Below are positions 34,301 through 45,438 of a stretch of 64,000 nt of DNA, piece after piece. Each line of letters opens with the position of its first letter. Within the stretch, counting starts at the first letter, position 1. Both the position numbers and the translations under genes were made by a program. Source of the DNA: Ancistrus triradiatus (lineage: Eukaryota > Chordata > Actinopteri > Siluriformes > Loricariidae); the NCBI GenBank assembly GCA_025084515.1, contig JAJAGP010000182.1:411530-475529 (forward strand), given 5' to 3'. The notes beneath the pieces are model-generated. The model ran no database searches. It saw only the letters and a program-made list of their open reading frames with translations, and had not been told where the DNA came from.

Positions 34301-37300
34301 CTGTAGCTGGTATTTTGGCCCATTCCTCCATGCAGATCTCCTCTAGAGCAGTGATGTTTTGGGGCAACACGGACTTGCAACTCCCTCCACGCATTGTCTA
34401 TGGGGCTGAGGTCTGGAGACTGGCTAGGCCACTCCACGACCTAGAAATGCTTTTTACGGAGCCACTCCTTCGTTGCCCGAGCGGTGTGTTTGGGATCATT
34501 GTCATGCTGGAAGACCCAGCCACGTTCCATCTTCAGTGCTCTCACTGGAGGACATTGACCAGAGAAGCTACCAAGAATCCAGTGGAAACTTTGAAGGACT
34601 TGCATGTTTGAGATTGGTCAGTTTGTGTGTGTGACAACAATCTCACAAGCTTTACAGAAAGCTGGCCTGATTGGTAGGGTAGCAAGAAAGAAGCCTCTTC
34701 TGAAAAAGTGTCAGACGTTGCACATCTGATGCCATATTTCAGTTTTATGATCAGATGAGTCCAAGATTGAACATTTTAGACGGATATGCAGCCACTTTTC
34801 TTGGCGTAAAGCAAATACGGCACAATACTCAAAATGCTGCCGTCAAGAATATTTGGGGCAACATTATGTTAGGTTCAGCCGGAGACTATGCAGTTGGTTA
34901 GGTCAGAAGGGAAGGTGGATGCTGCCATGTACACCAAAAACCTGCAGCTCGCTGCTAGACGGCTAAAGATTCACCTTTCAGGATGACAATGATCCTTAAT
35001 ACACCGCCAATAAACAACGTGGCGGCTTAAGGATGGGAGGGTGAATGTCTTTGAGTGGCCAAGTCAGAGCCCAGACCTTTAGGCAATGTGTGAGTGAACT
35101 TGAAGTGAGCAGTCCATTGCAGCTTAGAAAACTTGACTGAACTTGAACAATTATGCAAGGAATAATGGGTAAATATTGCCCAGTCTAGGGACATATCCAA
35201 ATCGACTGATGGCTGTAATTACAGCAATCTTTTCCTATTGTGTTATTCTAGATTTTCATTTTTAGAACTGTTTTCCTCATTACTTGAATGTAGTAAGGCA
35301 AAACATGTACATCACTAATGGGTTTTGATTTAAGCCTGACTATTTCTAAGGGAAATGATTTTCTATATGCACTGTAAAGCGCTTCCTCATAGTCCTGTAG
35401 ACCTGGGGGATCATGCCTATTGTGTAAGACATAGAGACAGAAATGTTCTTGCCTGGTATAAATATCAGCTGTTTATTATGGGTCACTGGTTTAATGGCAG
35501 AATGACTTGAAACCCAATTCTGTCTGCGTTTCTAAAGAAGACAGATGGAAAAGTTTTTATCGCTCTTCGATCGGGAGCTACTGCAGCTGCGAATGCTGTG
35601 CTCCTCATGCCAGCTTAAATAACAAACACTCGAAACCTCCCAGCATTCACTAAAATGGCTGACGTCCAATGAGTCGCTTTATTTCAATCTTATTTTGATT
35701 CACCCTGATGGTCTGTAATGTGATTTGGTTTACAGATCTACAGTGAAGCCAAGGAGTGTCTGAATCTGCTTTCTCACAGACTGGGGACGTCACACTTCTT
35801 CTTTGGAAACACGTGAGTTCCCTGGAAGTACTTCTTTTCATCCAACAACAGTTCTGCTTTAATGATCATTAGCATTTTATTTGGGAGGGACTGATACGAA
35901 GGTTGCCCAAAAATCCTGGCCATAATAAGGTTCAATAAACAGCGCTGAGGTAATTCATTAACGCGTTCCTAACACACACAGCACAGATTTATTTGACAGA
36001 GTTCAGCTGTAATGACATTTTATTCTACAAAACTATTGTGCTGTTTTGTGTGCTGTAGGCCTACAAGTCTGGATGCCTTTGTTTTTGGCTACTTGGCTCC
36101 TCTGCATAAAGCCAGTCTGCCCAGCGCTCAGCTCCAGCTGCATCTCAAACAGCTCCATAACCTCTGCCAGTTCTGCAGCACAGTCCTGAAAGACTACTTC
36201 ACAGAGACGGCCTCCGGTAGGACGAACGCATGGGGTTTAATGTTTGGATCAATACACTTATTAAACCTTTTAGACACAGGGCCTTGGCTTGGTGGAAAGA
36301 TTCATGCTTGATCTCAAAGCTGACAAATCGGTTTCTGTCGCCACTAAGAAGTGATCCATGGGGTACAAAGCGCCGTACAGGTATGCGCCATTTAATGACT
36401 GCGTTCCGTTCCGTGAATCGGGTCACTGACCGAACTGGACCTTGACCGGACCTTACCATAGTCACATGGGCCATTTCTCAATATCAAGTACGCAAAGTTC
36501 GGACTTGTGAGTACATTCTCCCGATGACGGGAGGACGCAGTTTGGTTATTCTACAATTGGAACAGCAGTACTTGGCTATGGAGAGAAGACGGTTTACTTT
36601 TTACACCTAGATAAAAACCTAAAACATCTTGTATAAAGCCTGCCAATTGGGGGAAGAAGTGCTCAGATCTCTTACTTTCCATTAAATAGTTTAATCTACA
36701 TGTAACAACGGACTGATCTCATTTAGGCATAAATAAAAACCTTCCCAAACATAAGCGAGCACCAAACAAGTCTGATTTTACATTTACAGCATTTAGCAGA
36801 CGCCCTTATCCAGAGCAACTTACAATTGGTACAGTCTTACAATCCAAGCAATTATGGGTTAAGAGTCTTGCTCAAGGACCCAACAGTGGCAGCTTGGCAG
36901 GGGTGGGATTTGAACCCTGGACCTTCCGGTCCATAGTCCAGTATCTTATCTGCTAGGCTACCACAGTCCCACGATTTTAGAAGGGAATTTAATTCTGAAC
37001 TTCAGTTTATATCAGACAATTCATATTTAGAATATAGGCTGAATAAATAATACACATAATGCATACGTTAATAACTTTACGTCACCGAAATCGTCTGAGC
37101 ATTTTCTTACGCAAGCTCTATCTTGATAAACTGACCGCATGGTTGAATTTTAAACTGCATTCTCGCCTAAGAAATCTTATAACTTCATTCCGTGACACAA
37201 TATCAGTATTACTTTAGAAATGATACATCCAGTAGGGCGAAAATATGGTAACTGTTACACCCCTGTCTATAAAGCTGTAACATGTTAGAGAGGGACCTGA

Positions 37301-40174
37301 TACTTTTGTTTGACGCAATCCAAAAATGCACTGATGGCCAGTATTACGAACAACACGGAAGATCAGCCAGCTAAAACCGAGACTCAACACGTGAATGTGA
37401 ACCAGTTCTATAGTTCTAGCTTAGACAGAATATTCAGGTAGTGGAGGGACAAAGGAGTACTACTTACAATAGGACAGACACGTACACTTGAACGCCCTAT
37501 ACAGCCTGTTACAAATAAGCAAGTCATAACCAGTAACCTACACAAAGACCTCTGTAAACACGTCAGCCGAGTTAGAACAGTCTCTAGTTAAAACCGAGCA
37601 ACCGAGCAAGCAAGCACACAATCAGTGTGATATTTGCGCACACACACACAAATGATGGACTTCCGCTCTTAAACTTTTAACTCCCGCCTCTGCTCGTGGA
37701 TCCACAGCATTTGATTGGCTGTTGAGGTGACCAGCTGTTTACGGACAGATTTCCTATTATAATTTATTATCATTTTTAAGAGCTCAGTCATTAAAGGGAA
37801 CAGACGATGATCAGATGGTCATTAAACGGGGCGTACCTGCAATCTAATCAGAGCTCTGTTTGAATTCTTTGTACTAACATTTCACGTGCTGTGCTGTGCT
37901 GTGCTGTCACCTTGGTAAGGACGGAGCTGCTTTTATTCTTCTCTTCCTCTCTCCATGCTCTCGCTAGGCTTTCCTGCTGCTAGCCAGGACGCAGTCGATG
38001 CAAACCTCCAGAAACTGACGCAGCTTGTTAACAAAGAGTCCAACCTTATCGAAAAGGTCCTGCTTAAATCTGTTCGCCACATTCCCTCTGATTGTTCGGG
38101 ACTGAATGAATGTCTGTACACAGAGCAGTGTCATTAAAGGAATACTCCGGAGATCTAACTCTAATACTAACCCTAACTGTTAGGGTAGTGTAATGCAGTG
38201 TTAATTTTGTTGATGAATGATTTTCGTCAGTTTTCGTCAAAGACCCTTTTTTTGTAACGAAAACGAGACGATGACTAAACGAAAATTAATTAAAAATGAC
38301 AAAAACTGGGACGAACTGAATTGAGACTTTTGTCAACGAATAACAACGAGACAAATGTCTGGCAGAGACGACATCCAATCAGATCTGACAAGCTAGTAAA
38401 AGATCCAATCATAACGTGAGTATATGTGGGAAGGCGGGATGAGTTGGGCAGCGATCCAATCAGTAATGCCGTAAGACGTTTGATCTGACCCCGGGAAGAA
38501 GTACTAGCTCCACAATGTCAACACCTGAGAGAAAGAGGAGAGTCGATATATGGACACATTTATCATTTGATATCCAGGAGAACAAGATTCTTTATAAACC
38601 GTGTGGGCGCCATCTCCGGTAACAATACTACAAAGCTTAAACATCTGCAGGCACCGTCCTGAAACTGCGGTCAAGCTACCAGCACCTAAATGCAAATAAA
38701 GTAGGGATTAAAATGTTTTCAGTTTGTAACGTGGATGTAATTTAACTCTGTCTGAAGTGTTTTATATATTTAAGGAGCATTTGGGTAAAATATCTCCGTT
38801 TTATACTGTAATTATGAATAAATGCATATAGAGCAGCACATATCCGATCTTATATGTTTAATAAAGCCCATAATATATCATTTACTCTAACTTGACTCTA
38901 TTCTACAATATCTCATGAGGATCCACTGAGTTTGAAGCAGATCTTTGATGGAAATGATGAGTTTTGGTGACACTTTACTGTGTACAGTTATTATAATACA
39001 TGCATACAGACCTGAGCTTATATCCTAATTAGATCTTATAATATATCATTCAGTCCAACTTGATTCTATTCTAGAATATCTGCTGAATGCCCGCACCGAG
39101 TGTGAAGCAGATCTATGGTGGATATTGAGTAATAACCACTTTAGTGTACACTGTTATTATCAAAGCATGCATGTAGATGTTTCATCTTAAAAGGGAAATG
39201 TTAAAAAAGCATTTACGTAATGCAGTGCTTACATTTCATATTTCATAAAACTAAAAACAATTCAGATGACTAAATTATGACTAAAACTAAATTACATTTT
39301 AATCAAAAGACTACAACTAAAACTAAATAAAAATTTGCTGTCAGAATTACCACTGGTGTAGTGGTGATGAGCTTAAACAGCCATTTAAGAACCATTTTTC
39401 AGGGCTGACATAAGAGGAGGCTCATTACAGAAGTTAAGGGATGGCTACATAATTCTGGTAATAAACAATTAAAATATGAAGTTGCATACAGAAAATCACA
39501 ATGCTACAACCTTGCAGAGCCCAGATCTGCTCCTTACTCTGGTTTAAGACTAACCTGCTATAACAAATGGCGATCTGCAAGAACATAGAAGTAGATGGTG
39601 TTCTGAATGGCTACTTACCACTACTTAATGCCGATGTGCATATTTCACATTTTATTCGAACTATGACTCCATGACTCTACGCCGCCCAAGGAGGTTGGTT
39701 TCCTTTTTGAGTCTTGGTCCTCCCAAGGTTTCTTCCTATAACCCTCAGGGAGTTTTTCCTTGCCACTGTCGCCCTAGGCTTGCTCAGTTTGGGATTGGAC
39801 GTAGATATTAGGAGATGATCTGAAACTGTAAAGTTGCCTTGAGACAATGCTCCATTGTAAAAAGCGCTATATAAATAAATCTGTTGTTAAATTCTGTTAT
39901 AAACGAATAAACGACACCTAAGGTCAGATGCAGAACATGACGACAAGCTTTTAAAACAGCTCGAGTATTCCTTTAATTGTAAGCTTTTTATATTTGATCT
40001 TCTAATGACATTTTCGTATTTTTCTCCAAGCATCCCCGGGCACTGACTGCTTTCTGTGTTTGGCAGATGGATGATAATCTACGCAGCAGCCCCCAACACA
40101 GACCCAGCAGAGCCCACAGGCCTGAACCCAAACCTTCATCACTGGTCACTGACAGGAATTCGAGCCCAGCCTAA
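31326..40174 (+). CDS. mtx3: Metaxin-3 (9 coding exons, 311 aa)
   Basis: Member of the metaxin family, outer mitochondrial membrane proteins linked to the SAM/sorting machinery for beta-barrel import. Exons: 31326-31406, 32156-32225, 32718-32794, 33152-33244, 33332-33514, 35736-35812, 36059-36216, 37968-38056, 40067-40174. All have GT-AG borders and phases sum to 936 nt with stop. The N-terminus MAAPMELLCWGGDWDLPSVH is typical of MTX3. The thioredoxin/GST-N-like part spans ~1-110 (AYAKFAGAQ, ILNVLRKH) and the GST-C-like part ~110-250 (ADTMAYIALLEEKL, FWVDAENY, RLGTSHFFFGNTPTSLDAF). Then comes DANLQKLTQLVNKESNLIEK and a short Ser/Pro/Arg-rich hydrophilic tail ending RNSSPA, with no transmembrane segment in the tail. 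Start codon context aaacATGG is strong. It is head-to-head with thbs4 (~4.7 kb apart) and tail-to-tail with cmya5. The end of the 3' UTR is uncertain; AATAAA occurs at 41651-41656 and 42724-42729. Identity as MTX3 rather than MTX1 rests on the N-terminus, the C-terminal MDDNLR...SP segment and the neighbours. Confidence 0.95.
31765..31942 (+). mobile_element. tRNA-derived SINE, mtx3 intron 1
   Basis: Plus-strand copy: head tggtagtctagcggttaagg (box A), gggttcaaatcccacc (box B), body acaattgcttggattgtaag, tail gataagggcgtctgctaaat. One of the cleanest copies for defining the family. Confidence 0.92.
32275..32640 (+). mobile_element. Non-autonomous DNA element remnant, mtx3 intron 2
   Basis: Contains tgacactgatgtggtggtgg, gctggtatgagtggatcaga and an end reading gtgttcctaataaagcgaac, a layout I recognise from a dispersed fish DNA element with AATAAAG-type ends. 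No transposase. Left edge uncertain. Confidence 0.5.
33824..34550 (-). mobile_element. Tc1-like transposon, family B copy 3, truncated and SINE-interrupted (mtx3 intron 5)
   Basis: Starts after TA with cagtggggcaaaaaagtatt. The minus strand encodes C-terminal transposase text (EWPSQSPDLSPIDNAWRELQ, where the catalytic Glu of DLNPIE is Asp). It is interrupted by a SINE at 34055-34230 and stops abruptly near 34550, where a different Tc1 begins. Confidence 0.85.
34055..34230 (+). mobile_element. tRNA-derived SINE nested in the Tc1 copy
   Basis: The family member begins within the head (ggtaaggtactggactatgg) and ends gctaaatgctggaaatgtaa. The flanking sequence resumes the Tc1 text that is continuous in other copies (taacatag ... 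aaataacctttgttggc), so the SINE entered later. Confidence 0.88.
34551..35392 (+). mobile_element. Decayed Tc1-like transposon, family C, mtx3 intron 5
   Basis: Plus-strand translation with stops keeps FEWPSQSPDL near 35050 and an AAMYTKNLQL block before it, in Tc1 order. No intact frame. The right edge, near gcactgta at ~35372, is tentative. Confidence 0.65.
36374..36476 (+). repeat. Short dispersed repeat, mtx3 intron 7
   Basis: Starts acaggtatgcgccatttaat, like the starts of the repeats at 12095 and 43668, then diverges into gaccg/accgg-rich text. Relationship uncertain. Confidence 0.35.
36777..36973 (-). mobile_element. tRNA-derived SINE with target duplication, mtx3 intron 7
   Basis: Minus-strand full-length copy. 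Both flanks show gatttta (left just before the catttacagc tail, right just after the head cagtcccac), a plausible 7-bp target-site duplication from retrotransposition. Confidence 0.92.
38196..39355 (+). mobile_element. hAT-superfamily transposon, internally deleted, mtx3 intron 8
   Basis: Ends CAGTGTTAATTTTG (left) and, on the other strand, CAGTGGTAATTCTG (right). Flanked by 8-bp duplications gtgtaatg (38188-38195) and gtgtagtg (39356-39363), one mismatch apart. Eight-bp TSDs and CAGTG ends are hAT hallmarks. From ~38515 the plus strand reads MSTPERKRRVDIWTHLSF then KILYKPCG, resembling the start of a BED zinc finger, but the rest of the transposase is gone. 1160 bp. Confidence 0.85.
39625..39890 (+). 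mobile_element. L2-clade LINE 3' fragment, mtx3 intron 8
   Basis: taatgccgatgtgcatattt, gggagtttttccttgccact, gagacaatgctccattgtaa and agcgctatataaataaatct match the L2 tail in order. Confidence 0.9.
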
Positions 40175-40429
40175 AACCCTATTCCTGAACAGGCACTGGT
40201 ATCTACTTATTTATTTAAGCTTATGTTATCTCAGTAGCACATGATGCAGGCTCTAGACAAGAGACGCTGAATGTTCTGTCATTTACATAATCTTGAATGG
40301 GAACACAGTTTGGTTTGTCACTGTGTATTTAAATATGGTCACATGCAGGGCTGAAAGGTCATGGTACAAGATATATAAGGACACTTGGTGCTGAGAACAG
40401 CGAGTATCAAAGAGGCCTGGTCTTATAAT

Positions 40430-40868
40430 AGTCTTAGGGCACCGTTAGATTAGAGATGCATTGTGTAATGACCATATCTAATTCTCACTTTCTATTACAA
40501 AACTGAAACAATCAGAAAAAAAACAGCTTCTTATAACACTTATAAGTGCATTAGCAGCATCTGGAAGTTTCATTGGGATGCCCAGTTGACCCTTCTAAAG
40601 TCTGAAGAAGCTTGATCAGGAATGGTCTTTTTGGAAGGGTAGCAGCCAAGAAACCACTTCTTTGGAAGGGGAACAGAGTGAAGTGGTTAAGATATGATAA
40701 AGCTCACAAAGACTGGAATGAAGATCAGTGGAAAAGAGTGTTATGGAGTGACAAATCCAAAGTCTGAAATTTTTGAGTGCAGTCACTGACAATGTGTTAT
40801 TTATGGTCATTATAGCATTGCTAAAACATTAATCTAATGGTGGCCTAAGACTTTTGGACAGTGCTGTA
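40430..40868 (+). mobile_element. Internally deleted Tc1-like element downstream of mtx3
   Basis: The plus strand reads LFGRVAAKKPLLWKGN and WNEDQWKRVLWSDKSKV, a Tc1 transposase N-terminal half ending at the first catalytic Asp; the rest is missing. Ends are inverted: gtcttagggcacc at left and ggtggcctaagacttttgga at right. It may lie inside the mtx3 3' UTR. Confidence 0.75.
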
Positions 40869-42029
40869 TGTTATACATGCCTGGTCTGAGGGGAATTTTG
40901 AAAGCTCCCGTTGAGCATGCGCAGTTTTACTGTTTGTTCTCTGTATTTATTTATTTATGAGATAAGCCTTACTGTCTCAGATATGACAGTCGTCTGGCCA
41001 AAACAGTTTGAGGTCTTGTTCAAATCGTTCAGGACTTTATGCCTGCCCATTTCTCCCACATCCTACACGCCAACTGTTCGCTTACTGTCCAATATATCCT
41101 AGAGCTTAACACGCACAGTTAAGAGCTAAGTGTTATTCCATCTGTCTGTGGTCATAGTGTTTTGGCTGACCTGTGTGTTATTATATTGTTTTAATTTGGC
41201 TTAAAGGATACATATAACGCTACAAATAGATAATTGGGTGCCACACTCGCATTGGCATTAGCATACTCCTAGTATAAATTTGGAAATGGCCACCTCTTAT
41301 AAAGCACATCCCTAACACTAATGTTATCCACTTGTTACTTTTACTGTGGTTTTCTTTCTTTCTTTCTTTTTTTTTTTTTTTAAGAAGAACAGTCATGCAG
41401 TAAAAAAAAAACCCAGTTATCCATCCTACTAAATCCCGAAATTTTTTAATTTGTAGATGAGAATATTTGAGCTCCTCCACCCCCCTCAAACACACGTACA
41501 GGTCTATTGCTTCCAAACTCCACTGGAATTTATTTTAAACATTGCAAGTGCAACTTCGTATTGAACAAACCAAAATAGTGATAGATCACCTTTACAGTGG
41601 AACTCTTACAAGTGACTTATAATCCACCTCCCTCTTTATTACCCTCCCCAAATAAACTACGTAAATGATGTAGTTTATTTTGTTTCAACTTAAACAATCT
41701 AACATGACTTTTCCTCTTTAAACTCATGCCTTGTAACGCAGATGAATGTTCAGTGTTTGTGCCTTTCTGTTGGTGTCCAAGTGTATTTTATTTTCATCCT
41801 GATTTGGGTGGTATCCATACATTTTCCAACATGGATACTGGACGTTCGGGTTCAATTCCCAATAGTGCCTTCTGGCACTACTCGGCAGCAAACAGGTGGC
41901 TATGCCTTAGGAAGGGGGCTTAGGAGTCCCAGCAATGCGACAACAACGCGTTCTAAGCCCTGAGAGATGAACTGGCACTCTGTACAGAGTAAATGTTCTA
42001 AAGAACCGGAGTAAAGGCTCTGGGTACCC
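40869..42029. other. Downstream of mtx3: possible 3' UTR, one tRNA-like scrap
   Basis: Includes AATAAA at 41651-41656. Around 41845-41865 gttcgggttcaattcccaat looks like a B box of a diverged SINE. A poly-T/A tract lies at ~41355-41410. No coding gene. Confidence 0.35.
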
Positions 42030-42228
42030 TACATTTACATTTACAGCATTTAGCAGATGCCCTTATCCAGAGCGACTTACAATTGGTACAACCTTACAAT
42101 CCAAGCAATTGTGGGTTAAGGGCCTTGCTCAAGGACCCAACAGTGGCAGCTTGGCAGAGGTGGGATTTGAACACTGGACCTTCTGGTCCATAGTCCAGTA
42201 CCTTAACCACTAGACCACCACAGTCATG
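42030..42228 (-). mobile_element. tRNA-derived SINE
   Basis: Full-length minus-strand copy; tail acatttacatttacagcatt at left, box B complement gggatttgaacactgg and head accactagaccaccacagtc at right. Confidence 0.92.
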
Positions 42229-42954
42229 TAACGGCCCTACACCCATGACCAGGATAAAGTGGGATAAAACGTAAGAATGGCAAACAAAATAGATCCTGGA
42301 ACTGATCCAGTATGCTCACCTTAGCCCCAATTTGTGTTCCATGTGCAAGATATGATGTTAATCACCATTATAGACGTTCACAGGATAAGTTTTTGCAGTG
42401 GATTGCACTGAGAATTGGCCAGTTCAGTCCGGTATGATCACTACGACAGGAGTATCCTGATGCTAAACCCTTTGGAACCATGTAAGACTATTAATTTGAG
42501 CTCTTTACATAGCTATTTCACCCTTGGGTCCAAATCCTTGATATGTTGCACATTGCACGCCTTTGTGTTTGCCTTTTATATGTGTTCACCCATGACCGAT
42601 GATGCAGAGCTGATATTGCTTTAAGATGTACTGTATTGTTTTTATTTTGTATTTCAAAGGATCTCATTTTCACTTTTGTCATGTCCATCAAAATACTGTC
42701 AAGTATTCCGACACAGAGTGTATAATAAAATCTAGTTTATCATCATTGTCTCTAAATTGGTGCTGTTTGAAAACCCATAAAATAATTAAGATCCTTCATT
42801 GAAAACAGTTTGCAGAATTGGATTAAAGGGTCAATGATATTGTGTATTTTTGTCTGTTAAAACAGCTTAATAAATACAAAACTGCCACATTGTTCTTAAT
42901 TTGAACACGCTTCCGTATTGGTATGCGCTGTTGGCTGTCTGTCTTGAATCAGTA

Positions 42955-43060
42955 TTATTCACGTCTGAATGACAGAAAACTAGTACGAGCGAACCCTGGT
43001 GACACCTACCGACAGAAAAGGGAATTGCAGTCATGAAAGGCAGAAAGCATCACGGTACAT
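42955..43060 (+). repeat. Unclassified dispersed repeat, copy 2 (partial)
   Basis: gtctgaatgacagaaaacta, then gacacctaccgacagaaaag and catgaaaggcagaaa match 12205-12290. Confidence 0.6.
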
Positions 43061-43469
43061 TCGTTTTTTTGTTTCGGTGTTTCAGGTTTTATAAAAGATA
43101 GACAGTTAGGAATTACTGTATTTTATTCATATTGTGTTTTAATTGACATTATTGTTTAAACTAAAATCCTATGTGCAAAGAGCCGAAGCCCTGGAAGCCG
43201 AGAAGGAACCCGGTGGCAAGGCTCAACTTGCCAGTTTGAAACACAAGCCTCACCTCACCAGAGGAGGGATACGAAGGGGGCAGTGGTAGAGATCAGGGGC
43301 TCACCGGCTCACCTCCTCACCAGTGCAACAGAGGCCCTGTCGGCCAGTGAAGGTATATGGACACGGCAAGCATAGATCATGCATCCATTATAGAAGTTCA
43401 GCGGTTAGAAGCAAAAAGAAGCAATCGGAGGCTGTAAGTTAAACTTTGTTCTTAATTAAATAGAAATAT

Positions 43470-43650
43470 TTTTATTGGCTCGGGTGGTGCTGTGGTCAAA
43501 CACACTAGCCCAACCCCACTAGGATCTGGGTTTGAATCCCAGAGCTGCGTTCTGGCAGGCATCGCCTGCAGACTCGACTGGCTGTCTGAGGGAGGGGTGC
43601 AAAAGTGAGAGAGCATCCCATTCCATCCAGGCCATGCTTAAGGACCAGGA
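43470..43650 (+). mobile_element. tRNA-derived SINE of a second family
   Basis: gctcgggtggtgctgtggtc (box A region), ctgggtttgaatcccaga (box B), then aggcatcgcctgcagactcg and a gagggaggggtgcaaaag tail. Head and body differ from the main SINE family. Confidence 0.6.
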
Positions 43651-43664
43651 ACAATGGGTTGAAA

Positions 43665-43850
43665 TGTCCAGGTATGTGCCGTTTAATGTCCATCCAGTCA
43701 ACGTCCATTCGCTTTAATGGCTGAGGTGTTAAGAATTATAATAGGAAATAACATGTCTTAAATACATCTAGTATGAGCTAATCCATGGTACACCTGCTGA
43801 CAGAAAAGAGAATGTCAGTCCTGCAAGCAGGAAATATGGTAGCATTCCTG
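43665..43850 (+). repeat. Unclassified dispersed repeat, copy 3
   Basis: caggtatgtgccgtttaatg, tcgctttaatggctgaggtg, taagaattataataggaaat and acacctgctgacagaaaaga match 12095-12290 in order. Confidence 0.65.
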
Positions 43851-43865
43851 CTGTGTTCAAGTGGC

Positions 43866-45436
43866 TGACTGTGTTTTAGTCAGCCACTGATTGTGCAAGT
43901 TCTCCTACTTAGAAAGATGAGAGAGGTCTGTAATTTTCATCATAGGTACACTTCATCTATGAGAGACAAAATGAGGAAAGAAATCCAGGAAATGATATTG
44001 TAGGATTTTTAAAGAATTTAATTGTAAATCATGGTGGAAAATAAGTATTTGGTCACCCACAAACAAGCAAGATTTCTGGCTCTCACAGCACCTGTAACAA
44101 CTTCTTTAAGAAAAGCTCTTCTGTCCTCCACTCGTTACCTGTATTAATGGCACCTGTTTGACCTCGTTATCTGTATAAAAGACACCTGTCCACAGCCTCA
44201 AACAGTCAGACTCCAAACTCAACCATGGCCAAGACCAAAGAGCTGTTGAAGGACACCAGGAAAAAATTGTAGACCTGCACCAGGCTGGGAAGAGTTGAAT
44301 CTACAATAGGCAAGCAGGTTGGTGTGAATAAATCAACTGGTGGGAGCAATTGTAAGAAAATGGAAGACATACAAGACCATTGATAAATCTCCCTCGATCT
44401 GGGGCCCCACGCAAGAATCTCATCCCGTGGGGTCAAAATGATCATGAAGAACGGTGAGCAAAAATCCCCAGAACTACACGCAGGGACCTGATGAATGACC
44501 CTGCAGAGAGCTGGGACCAAAGTAACACAAAGGCTACCATCAGTAACACACTATGCCGAGAGGGACTCAGATCCTGCAGTGCCAGGTGTGTCCCCCTGCT
44601 TAAGCCAGTACATGTCCAGGCCCGTCTGAAGTTTGCCAGGACAGCATATGGATGATCCAGAAGAGGATTGGGAGAATGTCATGTGGTATAATATCAGAAC
44701 TTTTTGGTGTTAAAAACTCAACTCTCGTCATGTTTGGAGGAAGAAGAATGCTGAGTTGCTGAGAACAAAGCATGGGGGTGGAAACATCATGTTTTGGGGC
44801 TGTTTTTCTGCAAAGGGAACAGGACGACTGATCCATGTTAAGGGAAGAATGAACGGGGCCATGTATCGTGAGATTTTAAGCCAAAACCTCCTTCCATCAG
44901 TGAGAGCATTGAAGATGGAACGTGGCTGGGTCTTCCAGCATGAAAATGATCCCAAACACACCACTCGGGCAATGGAGGAGTGGCACCGTAAAAAGCATTT
45001 CAAGGTCCTGGAGTGGCCTAGCCAGTCTCCAGACCTCAACCCCATAGAAAATTTGTGGAGGGAGTTGAAAGTCCGTGTTGCCCCAAAACATCACTGCTCT
45101 AGAGGAGATCTGCATGGAGGAATGGGCCAAAATACCAGCTACAGTGTGTGCCCACCTGGTGAAGACTTACAGGAAACGTTTGACCTCTGTCATTGCCAAC
45201 ATAGGTGATGTTACAAAGTATTGAACTTTTGTTATTTGACCAAATACTTATTTTCCACCATAATTTACAATTAAATTCTTTAAGAATCCTACAATGTGAT
45301 TTCCTGGATTTTTTTTCTCATTTTGTCTCTCATAGTTGAAGTGTAGCTATGATGACAATTACAGACCTCTCTCATCTTTCTAAGTAGGAGAACTTGCACA
45401 ATCAGTTGCTGACTAAATACTTTTTTTGCCCCCCTG
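43866..45436 (+). mobile_element. Tc1-like transposon, family B copy 4, near full length
   Basis: Ends belong to family B (left degenerate, right ttttttgcccccctg followed by TA). The plus strand encodes the transposase, with the C-terminal half open at 44756-45208 (150 aa): ENDPKHTTRAMEEW then SQSPDLNPIENLWREL. The second catalytic Asp position reads Glu (QHEND rather than QHDND). Upstream frames are broken by many single-base insertions (44280-44720). Confidence 0.9.
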
Positions 45437-45438
45437 TA

